Positions 15,606 through 24,283 of a stretch of 64,000 bases of DNA are shown piece by piece. Origin of the DNA: Maribacter hydrothermalis (GTDB taxonomy: Bacteria; Bacteroidota; Bacteroidia; Flavobacteriales; Flavobacteriaceae); contig NZ_CP018760.1 of the NCBI RefSeq assembly GCF_001913155.1, forward strand, positions 868,001-932,000. The letters run 5' to 3'. The notes under the pieces are model-generated. The model was not told the origin of the DNA. It saw only the letters and a program-made list of their open reading frames with translations, and ran no database searches. The translations under genes and the position numbers were made by a program. Within the stretch, counting starts at the first letter, position 1. The number at the start of each line of letters is the position of its first letter.

Positions 15606-16768
15606 TGAAGAACTATTCATTTTTATTTTTCTTTACATTCGTGGCATTTGTTTCCGCGCAATCTGCGCTTTACAACAATGGTAACTTACGAATTCATGAA
15701 AGTGGCGCCATTGGTTTTCATACTAACCTTATTAATGAAGCCCCTTTAGACAATAACCTTGGTTTAGTCGGTTTTTATGGCTCACAGCCATTAGCTGTTT
15801 CCGGTACTAGTGTACCTCAATTCTATGATTTAGAAATTGCAACAGATAATAATTTGGAATTGTTTTTAGGTATCGATAATACCAACAATACCAATTTTAT
15901 AGTAGGCAATATTTACGCGCCTTTAACGCAATCTAGTGTTTATTATAATTTTTTAAGTAATGCGTTCTACACAGGCGAAAATGATTTTTCTAAAATTGAA
16001 GGCTACGCCGCTATTACTAATCAGCAAAATTTTGGTTTTCCTATAGGCGATAGTGAATTTATGCGTCCGCTGATACTTAATTCTGAAAGCACGAACCTTT
16101 TTGCCAAGTGTGCTTATTTCTTTGAAAATGCAAATAATCCAATTTCGTTCAATACTACTTTTGACACTACCGAAAAATCTATCGATGTTGAAAATATTAG
16201 CGTAAAGGAATTCTGGAAACTAGAAGGTAACATTGCTTCGAACGTTACCCTTAGCTGGAATCAACGTAGTGCTATGGCAAATGTAACTGAAGATGCATCT
16301 ACCATTATTCCCGTGGGCTGGAATAAAAATTCCCAACGTTGGACTAGCCTTGCCAACGGAGCTCCCGTAGGTACTTTAAACGAGGGTTTTGTAAGTACAA
16401 TTTCTTTTGTGCCAGATGATTATGAAATAATTACCCTTGGTGCATCAAAGACACCTTATGAACCTTTATCCAAAGAGGTTTTAATACTAGATAATTATAT
16501 AGTTTCTGCTAATGATGACGGTATAAATGATTCCTTTTTCATTCCTGAATTGGAAGAATACACTAGCCATTCCGTACAAATATATGATCGATATGGCTTA
16601 AAAGTATTTGAAATGGAAAATTATACAAACCAATTTACAGGATTTTCTAATTTGAATAATATTCCATTGAATCAAGAAGATGGTCTGCCTGCCGGTGTTT
16701 ATTTCTACATCATATACATACCTGAAGAAGATTTAAATTTTCAGGGCTTTTTATATTTGGCTCGATAA
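15605..16768 (+). CDS. Exported protein with T9SS type B sorting domain (partner A)
   Basis: This 387-residue protein has a signal peptide (NYSFLFFFTFVAFVSAQ) and an N-terminal beta domain with NGNLRIHESGAIGFHTNLIN and GLVGFYGSQPLAVSG. Its last ~90 residues (from ~295) form a gliding-motility-type C-terminal domain: ANDDGINDSFFIP, VQIYDRYGLKVFE, LPAGVYFYIIYI and a final GFLYLAR. Such type B domains direct export through the type IX secretion system and are found on SprB-like surface proteins. The usual TPNGDGIND box is degenerate here (SANDDGIND). Its ATG overlaps the stop of fibre A by one base, so the two are translationally coupled. It is clearly paralogous to the protein at 21297. Confidence 0.9.
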   Translation: MKNYSFLFFFTFVAFVSAQSALYNNGNLRIHESGAIGFHTNLINEAPLDNNLGLVGFYGSQPLAVSGTSVPQFYDLEIATDNNLELFLGIDNTNNTNFIVGNIYAPLTQSSVYYNFLSNAFYTGENDFSKIEGYAAITNQQNFGFPIGDSEFMRPLILNSESTNLFAKCAYFFENANNPISFNTTFDTTEKSIDVENISVKEFWKLEGNIASNVTLSWNQRSAMANVTEDASTIIPVGWNKNSQRWTSLANGAPVGTLNEGFVSTISFVPDDYEIITLGASKTPYEPLSKEVLILDNYIVSANDDGINDSFFIPELEEYTSHSVQIYDRYGLKVFEMENYTNQFTGFSNLNNIPLNQEDGLPAGVYFYIIYIPEEDLNFQGFLYLAR

Positions 16769-16832
16769 TTAATTTTGGTTTTTTGCTATTCTTTATCAAT
16801 TCGTATTCTTACATAAACAAAGTGTATTTGTA

Positions 16833-16858
16833 AACGATGAAATTCCTATTTCATCGTT
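16833..16858 (+). other. Inverted repeat after fibre module A
   Basis: AACGATGAAA and TTTCATCGTT form a perfect 10-bp stem around a 6-base loop, 65 bases after the partner A stop. No T run follows, so this may be an RNA-end-stabilising hairpin, a weak terminator or an operator for module B rather than a classical terminator. Nothing else is evident in the 206-base spacer. Confidence 0.5.
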
Positions 16859-16974
16859 ATAAATATCATACTTCAAGCATTCCCAACACTTTACCTTAGC
16901 TTCACAACATAATCTTTAATTCCTACAATTACCTTCCTAATTTTATAGACATCAACATATTCCCCTAAATTTAT

Positions 16975-19900
16975 ATGTCTAACAAAATAAAATTTGTTCT
17001 TTTCTTTTTACTAACCTCTTTTTGCATAAATGCACAAGTTAAAATAGGGCAAAATCCTAACAATATTGATTCCGCTTCTATTGTAGAATTAGAAAGTACA
17101 GACAAAGCTTTTGTACTGACCAGGCTTACTACTATACAAATGCTAGCTATTGCTCCACTTAACGGAGCAGTCATCTATAATACCGACACCCAGTGTATTC
17201 ATTATTACAATGGTTTAATTTGGTCTAACCTTTGTGAAGGAAATAATACCAGCTCTTTTTCTTTTTTTGATAATGGCGATGGCACCATTACGCTTTCTGA
17301 TGGTAATGGAAACAATATAACATTTAACGGTGCTTCACAAACCATATCTACTCTTGACGATAATGGTGATGGGACCTATACGTACACTAATGAAAATGGT
17401 ATAGAAACAATTATTTCAATAGTAAGTACCGACAACCAAAATTTACAGACAGATAATTCCCCAGGAAATATTAGTATTGATAATGGTAATACAATTACAA
17501 TCAATGTTGACGATGCAGATGCAGATGACCAAAATGAAATTCAGACTTTAGATTATTCTTCAGGAGTACTTACCTTATCTAATGACCCAAATTCAACAAT
17601 TATCGATTTATCTGGTTTTGATGCTAATGTAAGTGATGATTTCGATGGCGAATGGACAAGTTTAACCAATAGACCTTCAGGATTGGATGACGGTGATGAT
17701 GACACGCAACTTTCCGAAGCGGAAGTGGACGCTTTTGTAGCCAACAATAATTACAGTACCGGTGCACACACTACCGATGCGACGGACTTGACCTCCGGGG
17801 TTCTTGATGATGCCCGTGTACAGGAATCGAACGTCACGCAACATGAAGCTGCTTTGACCATTACAGAATCTCAGATCTCGGATTTGACCCACACCGTGGA
17901 TACCAACACGCAACTTTCCGAAGCGGAAGTAGATGCTTTTGTCGCCAATAACAACTATAGTACCGGTGCACACACTACCGACGCGGCGGACTTGACCTCC
18001 GGCGTTCTTGATGATGCCCGTGTACAGGAATCGAACGTTACACAGCATCAAACAGCTTTAACTATTACGGAATCTCAGATCTCGGATTTGACCCATACCG
18101 TTGATACGAACACACAACTTTCCGAAGCGGAAGTGGACGCTTTTGTAGCAAACAATAATTACAGTACCGGTGCACACACTACCGATGCGACGGACTTGAC
18201 CTCCGGGGTTCTTGATGATGCCCGTGTACAGGAATCGAACGTTACCCAACATGAAGCTGCTTTGACCATTACAGAATCTCAGATCTCGGATTTGACCCAC
18301 ACCGTGGATACCAACACGCAACTTTCCGAAGCGGAAGTAGATGCTTTTGTCGCCAATAACAACTATAGTACCGGTGCACACACTACCGACGCGGCGGACT
18401 TGACCTCCGGCGTTCTTGATGATGCCCGTGTACAGGAATCAAATGTTACACAGCATCAAACGGCTTTAACTATTACGGAATCGCAAATCTCGGATTTGAA
18501 CCATACCGTGGATACGAATTTGACCGAAGCGGAAGTGGACGCTTTTGTCGCGAACAACAATTACAGCACAGGTGCACACACTACCGATGCGGCAGATTTA
18601 ACCTCGGGTGTCTTAGCTGATTCTCGTGTGCAAGAATCGAACGTTACCCAACATCAAGCTGCTTTGACCATTACGGAATCGCAGATCTCGGATTTGGCCC
18701 ATACCGTGGATACGAACACGCAACTTTCCGAAGCGGAAGTGGACGCTTTTGTCGCGAACAACAACTATAGTACCGGCGCGCATACCACCGATGCGACGGA
18801 CTTGACCTCCGGTGTTCTTGATGATGCCCGTGTACAGGAATCGAACGTTACACAGCATCAAACAGCTTTAACTATTACGGAATCTCAGATCTCGGATTTG
18901 ACCCATACCGTTGATACGAACACACAACTTTCCGAAGCGGAAGTGGACGCTTTTGTCGCCAATAACAACTACAGTACCGGTGCGCATACCACCGATGCGG
19001 CGGACTTGACCTCCGGTGTTCTTGATAATGCCCGTGTACAGGAATCGAACGTTACCCAACATCAATCTGCCTTGACCATTACCGAATGGCAGATTTCGGA
19101 TTTAACTCACACCGTAGATACCAACACACAACTTTCCGAAGCGGAAGTGGACGCTTTTGTCGCGAACAATAACTATAGTACCGGTGCGCATACCACCGAT
19201 GCGGCGGACTTGACCTCCGGCGTTCTTGATGATGCCCGTGTACAGGAATCGAACGTTACCCAACATCAAACGGCATTAACTATTACGGAATCGCAGATCT
19301 CGGATTTAACACATACCGTGGATACCAACACACAATTGTCCGAAGCGGAAGTGGATGCTTTTGTCGCGAACAACAACTATAGTACCGGAGCGCATACCAC
19401 CGATGCGGCGGACTTGACCTCCGGTGTTCTTGATGATGCCCGTGTACAGGAATCGAACATTACGCAACATGAAGCTGCTTTGACCATTACCGAATCGCAG
19501 ATCTCGGATTTAACACATACCGTGGATACCAACACACAACTTTCCGAAGCGGAAGTGGACGCTTTTGTCGCGAACAACAACTATAGTACCGGTGCGCATA
19601 CCACCGATGCGGCGGACCTGACCTCCGGCGTTCTTGATGATGCCCGTGTACAGGAATCGAACATTACGCAACATGAAGCTGCCTTGACCATTACCGAATC
19701 GCAAATCTCGGATTTAACACATACCGTGGATACCAACACGCAACTTTCCGAAGCGGAAGTGGACGCTTTTGTCGCGAACAATAACTATAGTACCGGTGCG
19801 CATACCACCGATACCGATACTCAATATACTGCCGGAACAGGACTTACATTAAGTGCAACCATATTCTCTGTCAATAATTTAGCTGGTGATGTTACCGGAC

Positions 19901-20640
19901 CTATTAACGCAACTATCATAGCTGATGGCGCTATAATTGGTGGTGCAGGAGGTAAAATTGCAGATAATTCAATTACAGCATCCGACCTTGCTCCGAATTC
20001 TGTAAATGCTTCAGAAATTAATTCAAATGCAGTTGGCACATCCGAACTTCAAGTTGACGCGGTGGAAACAGAAAATTTATTAAATGGCAATGTAACACCT
20101 ATAAAAATTCAGCCTGGAAGCATTAACCAAGTATTGACAACTAATAGTTCTGGAAGCGTTGTTTGGGAGAACAAATCTGCTGATATAACTACGAACTTAA
20201 CTCAAAATACTACAACTGGACTTATTACCTATACAAATGAAATTAGTGCTAACCAAACTGCAAATACCGTAGGGACCGAAACTAACAATAATATTTCTGT
20301 AGGTGCCAATGGAGGTGCTTTTTATATTAGTCCCATAAAAGCTATAGGTAAAATTAGTTCAACTGGCACCGTAACAAAAGCAACATCAGGAGTTTCCGTA
20401 ATAAGAATTAGCGTAGGGTATTATAGAGTAACACTACCTACAGGAGCCGTTTCAGATGCAAATTATATTATTCAGCTAACCCAACCTGGTAGAGGTGGTG
20501 CCGGTAATGATGATCCGGGTATCTCCTACTCCAACCAAACTGCAACAAGTTTTGAGGTAATAATTGGTGACAATGACAATGGTGGTACTGATAGAAGTCG
20601 TTTTGATTCTGAATTTATGTTCACCGTTTTAGATTTATAG
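16975..20640 (+). CDS. Long repetitive fibre-like exported protein (fibre B)
   Basis: This 1221-residue paralogue of fibre A has a signal peptide (KFVLFFLLTSFCINA) and the same head: KIGQNPNNIDSASIVELES and GAVIYNTDTQCIHYYNG. NGDGT-containing loops follow (DNGDGTITLSDGNG, DDNGDGTYTYTNENG). Residues ~244-946 consist of ten 66-68-residue repeats and a partial eleventh. A short segment shared in style with fibre A comes next (ITASDLAPNSVNASEINSNAVG, TPIKIQPGSINQVLTTNSSG). The final ~110 residues look like a compact beta-sandwich (YRVTLPTGAVSDANYIIQL to FMFTVLDL) instead of the coiled coil of fibre A. It has no sorting domain. The 217-residue gene follows after 3 bases. The repeat region is visibly richer in G+C than its surroundings. 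Confidence 0.85.
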   Translation: MSNKIKFVLFFLLTSFCINAQVKIGQNPNNIDSASIVELESTDKAFVLTRLTTIQMLAIAPLNGAVIYNTDTQCIHYYNGLIWSNLCEGNNTSSFSFFDNGDGTITLSDGNGNNITFNGASQTISTLDDNGDGTYTYTNENGIETIISIVSTDNQNLQTDNSPGNISIDNGNTITINVDDADADDQNEIQTLDYSSGVLTLSNDPNSTIIDLSGFDANVSDDFDGEWTSLTNRPSGLDDGDDDTQLSEAEVDAFVANNNYSTGAHTTDATDLTSGVLDDARVQESNVTQHEAALTITESQISDLTHTVDTNTQLSEAEVDAFVANNNYSTGAHTTDAADLTSGVLDDARVQESNVTQHQTALTITESQISDLTHTVDTNTQLSEAEVDAFVANNNYSTGAHTTDATDLTSGVLDDARVQESNVTQHEAALTITESQISDLTHTVDTNTQLSEAEVDAFVANNNYSTGAHTTDAADLTSGVLDDARVQESNVTQHQTALTITESQISDLNHTVDTNLTEAEVDAFVANNNYSTGAHTTDAADLTSGVLADSRVQESNVTQHQAALTITESQISDLAHTVDTNTQLSEAEVDAFVANNNYSTGAHTTDATDLTSGVLDDARVQESNVTQHQTALTITESQISDLTHTVDTNTQLSEAEVDAFVANNNYSTGAHTTDAADLTSGVLDNARVQESNVTQHQSALTITEWQISDLTHTVDTNTQLSEAEVDAFVANNNYSTGAHTTDAADLTSGVLDDARVQESNVTQHQTALTITESQISDLTHTVDTNTQLSEAEVDAFVANNNYSTGAHTTDAADLTSGVLDDARVQESNITQHEAALTITESQISDLTHTVDTNTQLSEAEVDAFVANNNYSTGAHTTDAADLTSGVLDDARVQESNITQHEAALTITESQISDLTHTVDTNTQLSEAEVDAFVANNNYSTGAHTTDTDTQYTAGTGLTLSATIFSVNNLAGDVTGPINATIIADGAIIGGAGGKIADNSITASDLAPNSVNASEINSNAVGTSELQVDAVETENLLNGNVTPIKIQPGSINQVLTTNSSGSVVWENKSADITTNLTQNTTTGLITYTNEISANQTANTVGTETNNNISVGANGGAFYISPIKAIGKISSTGTVTKATSGVSVIRISVGYYRVTLPTGAVSDANYIIQLTQPGRGGAGNDDPGISYSNQTATSFEVIIGDNDNGGTDRSRFDSEFMFTVLDL
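17704..19812 (+). repeat. Ten and a partial 204-bp tandem repeats in fibre B
   Basis: Units begin at 17704, 17908, 18112 and 18316 and then continue at 204-bp spacing, except that the fifth unit is 198 bp (it lacks two codons, TNLTEAE for TNTQLSEAE). The partial eleventh starts at 19738. Each encodes TQLSEAEVDAFVANNNYSTG..., closing with ISDLTHTVDTN. Units 1 and 3 and units 2 and 4 are almost identical at DNA level, revealing duplication of a two-unit 408-bp block. Unit 7 has a unique Ser-to-Trp change (TEWQISD). Confidence 0.97.
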
Positions 20641-20643
20641 AAA

Positions 20644-21297
20644 ATGAATTATATAAAAATAGCACTTACAATATCATTTTTAGTAGTAACTACAGTTAGC
20701 AATGCACAGTTAGAACCTGGGTTATTATTTGGACTTACCAATGCTACCACATCAGAAATCAATGCGGTAACTACTGCTGAAATTGGGACTATGGTATATA
20801 ATACAGATGTAAAAGAAATTTATGTCTTTGATGGAACTTCATGGGCATCCAATAGTCAACCAAATGTTTATATGGGAGTTTTAACCATTACATCGACTGG
20901 CATTATAAACGTAACCGGAATACCATTTCAACCTTCCCAAATTAGTTTTACGGCACATGCAAATATTGAGGCGCTGAATATAGATTCTGACAATGGTACT
21001 AGAAATAATGATTCAGGTATTGCAAATACATATGGCTCTATGAACGGTTTTGCTAGAAATGATAATGGCACCACTACACAACAAGTTATTTACGTTGGCG
21101 GTAGTGGAAATTCCATTAATGATATATCTAGATTCTCCTCTAGTAATGCGTGTATTGCGATTCGGTACAGTAATCAAAATGGAGATAAACTAGGAATTAC
21201 ATCCGCATCATTAAATAGCTTTAACACCAATGGGTTCACCTTAACCGTAGGAAGTCATGCCGATAATTTAGTAGTACTTTATCAAGCTTATAAATAA
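20644..21297 (+). CDS. Short fibre-head-like exported protein
   Basis: This 217-residue protein has a signal peptide (YIKIALTISFLVVTTVSNA) and a reduced version of the fibre head: AEIGTMVYNTDVKEIYVFDGTSW at about residues 46-68. A ~145-residue C-terminal beta domain follows with GFARNDNGTTTQQVIYVGG, SRFSSSNACIAIRYSNQNG and NGFTLTVGSHADNLVVLYQAYK. That domain resembles receptor-binding tips of phage tail fibres in style, which is an inference without a search. It lies 3 bases after fibre B and its stop overlaps the start of the next gene by one base, so the three genes of module B form one tightly coupled unit. Module A has no counterpart. Confidence 0.75.
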   Translation: MNYIKIALTISFLVVTTVSNAQLEPGLLFGLTNATTSEINAVTTAEIGTMVYNTDVKEIYVFDGTSWASNSQPNVYMGVLTITSTGIINVTGIPFQPSQISFTAHANIEALNIDSDNGTRNNDSGIANTYGSMNGFARNDNGTTTQQVIYVGGSGNSINDISRFSSSNACIAIRYSNQNGDKLGITSASLNSFNTNGFTLTVGSHADNLVVLYQAYK

Positions 21298-22478
21298 TGT
21301 TAAAAACAACACGTATTTTTTTCTTGGTACTAATTTTATTGATTGGTAAAAATATGACCGCACAAGATGCGGTACATAATTACGGCAATATACAAGTTCA
21401 CAATTCGGGTATTGTTGGTTTTCATATGGATGTCATTAATAACGGTGCATTTAATCAGAATAGAGGTTTAGTAGGTTTTTATTCTATAGACAAGCCAATA
21501 ACAATTTCCGGAAAATCTAACCCAGTCTTTTATGACTTTGAGGTAGCTGTAGATAATGACTTTTACGTAGATAATACAGTTGGTGTTTTAAATAATGCCA
21601 ATTTAATATCTGGCAATATAGTTACGTCTAGAGCTTCATCCGAAGTAAACATCAATTTCTTAAATGATTCTTTTTACATTGGCGAAGGCGATAATACAAA
21701 AGTAGATGGTTATGCAGCAATAAGTAAAAAAACAGAGTTTACATTTCCAATTGGGCAAAATGGCAAAATACGTCCTTTGAGTATAGCATCTGTACGCTCT
21801 AACGATTATGCAAAATCTGCATACTATTTTGAAGATCCTTCCACCCCTAGTGTATTTAGAGCTAGTTTTAATACGGCCATAAAAGAAAATGAATTTTTGT
21901 CAGTTAGTGAATATGAATTTTGGCATTTAGAAAGCAGCATTCCTTCTAAGGTTACCTTAACATGGAACGAACAAAGTAACACCAATCTTTTAGGAGACTT
22001 TATTACAGATTTAAAGGTTGTTGGTTGGAATGTAATTAATAAAGAATGGGTGAATTTAGGAAGTACGAATATTGAAGGAGATTTCAGCAATGGCGCAATT
22101 ACATCTGAAGAATTTATTCCCAATGATTATGAAATTATAACCATTGGCGGAAATTCTGATATTCTTGAAACTTTAGAGAATATTACGTTAGCGAATTATT
22201 ACATGACGCCCAATGGTGATGGAATTAATGATTTCCTAGTGATTGAAGGTGTTGAAAATTCACTAAATAATACCTTACAAATTTTTAACAGGTATGGAAT
22301 AATGGTGTTCTCCAAGAAAAATTACTATAACGAGTTTAATGGAATTTCTAACGTTAGCGGGGTAATATCCAAAAACACAGGACTTTCCTCTGGTATTTAT
22401 TACTACATAATTACCCTGAACGACTTAGACATTAAACATCAGGGATATTTATACCTTACTACTTACGATAAAAATTGA
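21297..22478 (+). CDS. Exported protein with T9SS type B sorting domain (partner B)
   Basis: This 393-residue paralogue of the 15605 gene has a signal peptide (RIFFLVLILLIGKNMTAQ) and the same N-terminal domain (YGNIQVHNSGIVGFHMDVIN, GLVGFYSIDKPITISGK, DGYAAISKKTEFTFPIG). It ends, from ~298, in a canonical type B T9SS domain: MTPNGDGINDFLVIEG, LQIFNRYGIMVFS, SSGIYYYIITL and GYLYLTTYDKN. It should be exported across the outer membrane by the type IX system and may carry or anchor the adjacent fibre proteins. Its start codon overlaps the stop of the 217-residue gene by one base. No terminator is obvious behind it. Confidence 0.92.
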   Translation: MLKTTRIFFLVLILLIGKNMTAQDAVHNYGNIQVHNSGIVGFHMDVINNGAFNQNRGLVGFYSIDKPITISGKSNPVFYDFEVAVDNDFYVDNTVGVLNNANLISGNIVTSRASSEVNINFLNDSFYIGEGDNTKVDGYAAISKKTEFTFPIGQNGKIRPLSIASVRSNDYAKSAYYFEDPSTPSVFRASFNTAIKENEFLSVSEYEFWHLESSIPSKVTLTWNEQSNTNLLGDFITDLKVVGWNVINKEWVNLGSTNIEGDFSNGAITSEEFIPNDYEIITIGGNSDILETLENITLANYYMTPNGDGINDFLVIEGVENSLNNTLQIFNRYGIMVFSKKNYYNEFNGISNVSGVISKNTGLSSGIYYYIITLNDLDIKHQGYLYLTTYDKN

Positions 22479-22599
22479 TTTATAACTTTTAAGAGTAAGA
22501 TTTATTACTTTTACTAGACATAGAATGATGTCCCATTTTTCAACAACATGTTTGTTTATAAAAAGGCATCATATTTGTAATCACCATAGCAAAACAATT

Positions 22600-23334
22600 A
22601 TGCAAAGAAGAACCTTTATAAATAAAAGTAGTGCAGCAGCCATAGCTATAGGCCTTACCCCTTCAATCTTTTTTCAAGAAGATAATGATTATACCATTAC
22701 AGAACTAATGGGCAAAGAAGATATCGAACTGTTTGGAAAAGATATTAATTTAAGAAAAGAAGCTCATGATGCATTCTTAGAGATGAAAAAGGCAGCATAT
22801 AATGATGGTATTGATCTTAAAATTGTTTCTAGTTTTAGAAATTACGATCGGCAAAGAGCAATTTTTGAACGTAAATATCTAACTTATACCGTAGACGATG
22901 AAATGAACCCTTTAGATGCTATTGATAAAATTATTGAATATTCTACCATACCGGGCACAAGCAGACATCATTGGGGTACGGATATTGATGTCGTTGATGG
23001 TTATAGAAAAGTAGATGGCGATGTTCTAGTCCCCCATAAATATGAAGGCGAAGGACCCTATGTGGATTTTAAAAATTGGATGGACGAAAATTCAGAAACT
23101 TATGGTTTTTATTTAGTGTATACCAACGACTCAAAAAGAAGAGGTTTTAAATATGAACCTTGGCATTACAGCTATGCCCCACTTTCAATACCCATGTTAG
23201 AGCAATTTCGAAGTAAAAATATTGCATCACTCTTACTTCGTGAAGATTATGAAGGGGCTGAACATTTCACAATGGGTTTTTTAAGGTCATATATTCAAAA
23301 TAATATTTTAGATATAAACCGAAACCTATTATAA
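22600..23334 (+). CDS. D-alanyl-D-alanine carboxypeptidase (M15/VanY type), Tat-type signal
   Basis: This 244-residue protein has the M15 zinc peptidase pattern: SSFRNYDRQ, the ligand block SRHHWGTDIDVV (His and Asp) and the final ligand in EPWHYSY. It would trim D-Ala-D-Ala stems of peptidoglycan in the periplasm. The N-terminus reads MQRRTFINKSSAAAIAIGL, an RR-x-F-x-K twin-arginine pattern with a mild hydrophobic core, so export through Tat rather than Sec is likely. This supports the ATG at 22600 over an upstream one at 22525, which would bury the signal. TatA is encoded at 6272-6601. The M48 peptidase gene follows 40 bases later. Confidence 0.9.
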   Translation: MQRRTFINKSSAAAIAIGLTPSIFFQEDNDYTITELMGKEDIELFGKDINLRKEAHDAFLEMKKAAYNDGIDLKIVSSFRNYDRQRAIFERKYLTYTVDDEMNPLDAIDKIIEYSTIPGTSRHHWGTDIDVVDGYRKVDGDVLVPHKYEGEGPYVDFKNWMDENSETYGFYLVYTNDSKRRGFKYEPWHYSYAPLSIPMLEQFRSKNIASLLLREDYEGAEHFTMGFLRSYIQNNILDINRNLL

Positions 23335-23374
23335 GCAATTTGTACCTTAGAAACTCGTATTAGAACACATTACC

Positions 23375-24145
23375 ATGAGAAGAGGAAGTTGGAAAATTAG
23401 AATATTTATAGGCTTAGCCATAGTTGCTTTTGCATTTATACAAAAATGTAATAATACGGAAGTAAACCCATACACAGGTCGTTCTCAACATATTACAATG
23501 TCGTCTGAACAAGAAATTGCCATTGGATTACAAAGTGCACCTGAAATGGCTCAACAACATGGCGGTCTATATCCGGATCAACGCTTACAAGCTTTTGTTG
23601 AATCTGTAGGTAACAAATTAGTCCAAAATAGTATTGCTCGCGAAACCCCTTATAAATATGATTTTCATTTACTTGCAGATGACCAAACAATAAATGCATT
23701 TGCGCTACCTGGAGGACAATGTTTTATAACATATGCACTTTTTTCTCAATTAAATGAAGCACAATTAGCAGGTGTTCTAGGTCATGAAATTGGCCATGTA
23801 ATCGGAAGACATTCCGCGGAAAGAATTGCAGATAGCCAAACATGGCAAACAGCGACAATGGGAGCTACCGTTGGCGCAGGAGACATGGGAAGTATAGTTG
23901 GTAGCATTGGCCAAAGTACGCTGCTCACTAACGGTAGAGGCGATGAATTAGAAAGTGACGAATTAGGCGTCCTTTTTATGATACAATCGGGATATGACCC
24001 TTATGAAATGATAAAGGTAATGGAAATCTTAAAAGCCGCAGGCGGACCTAACCGACAACCAGAGTTTCAAAGCACTCATCCTGACCCAGAAAACAGAATT
24101 GAAAAAATAAAAGAAGCCATACAGAAGTATAAAAATCAAGGTTAA
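23375..24145 (+). CDS. M48 family metallopeptidase (BepA/LoiP-like)
   Basis: This 256-residue protein has the zinc motif HEIGH at residues 137-141 (LAGVLGHEIGHVIGRHS) and the downstream glutamate ligand region GDELESDELG, both typical of M48 peptidases. INAFALPGG before it is also diagnostic. The N-terminus has a hydrophobic segment (IFIGLAIVAFAFIQKC) that could be a lipoprotein signal or membrane anchor; the Cys at 25 is not in a perfect lipobox. Relatives such as BepA degrade misassembled outer-membrane proteins in the periplasm. There are no TPR repeats, so it is closer to the short LoiP type. Confidence 0.9.
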   Translation: MRRGSWKIRIFIGLAIVAFAFIQKCNNTEVNPYTGRSQHITMSSEQEIAIGLQSAPEMAQQHGGLYPDQRLQAFVESVGNKLVQNSIARETPYKYDFHLLADDQTINAFALPGGQCFITYALFSQLNEAQLAGVLGHEIGHVIGRHSAERIADSQTWQTATMGATVGAGDMGSIVGSIGQSTLLTNGRGDELESDELGVLFMIQSGYDPYEMIKVMEILKAAGGPNRQPEFQSTHPDPENRIEKIKEAIQKYKNQG

Positions 24146-24283
24146 TCGAATTTTTAGGTCTTTTAACCCAAAGATGTCTATTACCAAACCTATATTTTTG
24201 TAACTTTGAAGAAGTCCCAAACTTATTTTACCATTTATGATTTAACCTTTATAGCTATGATTTAACCATAGAAGAACACTATA

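Noticed and set aside
16833..16858. Hairpin called as a Rho-independent terminator of module A
   Set aside because: The stem is good but no T run follows it on the plus strand, so it was kept as an inverted repeat only.
17553..19781. Several open frames of 64-124 codons on the minus strand inside the fibre B repeats
   Set aside because: They repeat at the same 204-bp spacing as the plus-strand repeat, with no start signals or signal peptides. They are mirror frames of the array.
14431..19812. Direct repeats considered as a CRISPR array
   Set aside because: Units are 225 or 204 bases, in frame, coding throughout and without unique spacers.
11532..22478. Fibre genes taken as part of a prophage
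   Set aside because: No capsid, portal, terminase, integrase or lysis genes are nearby, and each protein has a Sec signal peptide. The phage-like style is limited to fibre motifs.
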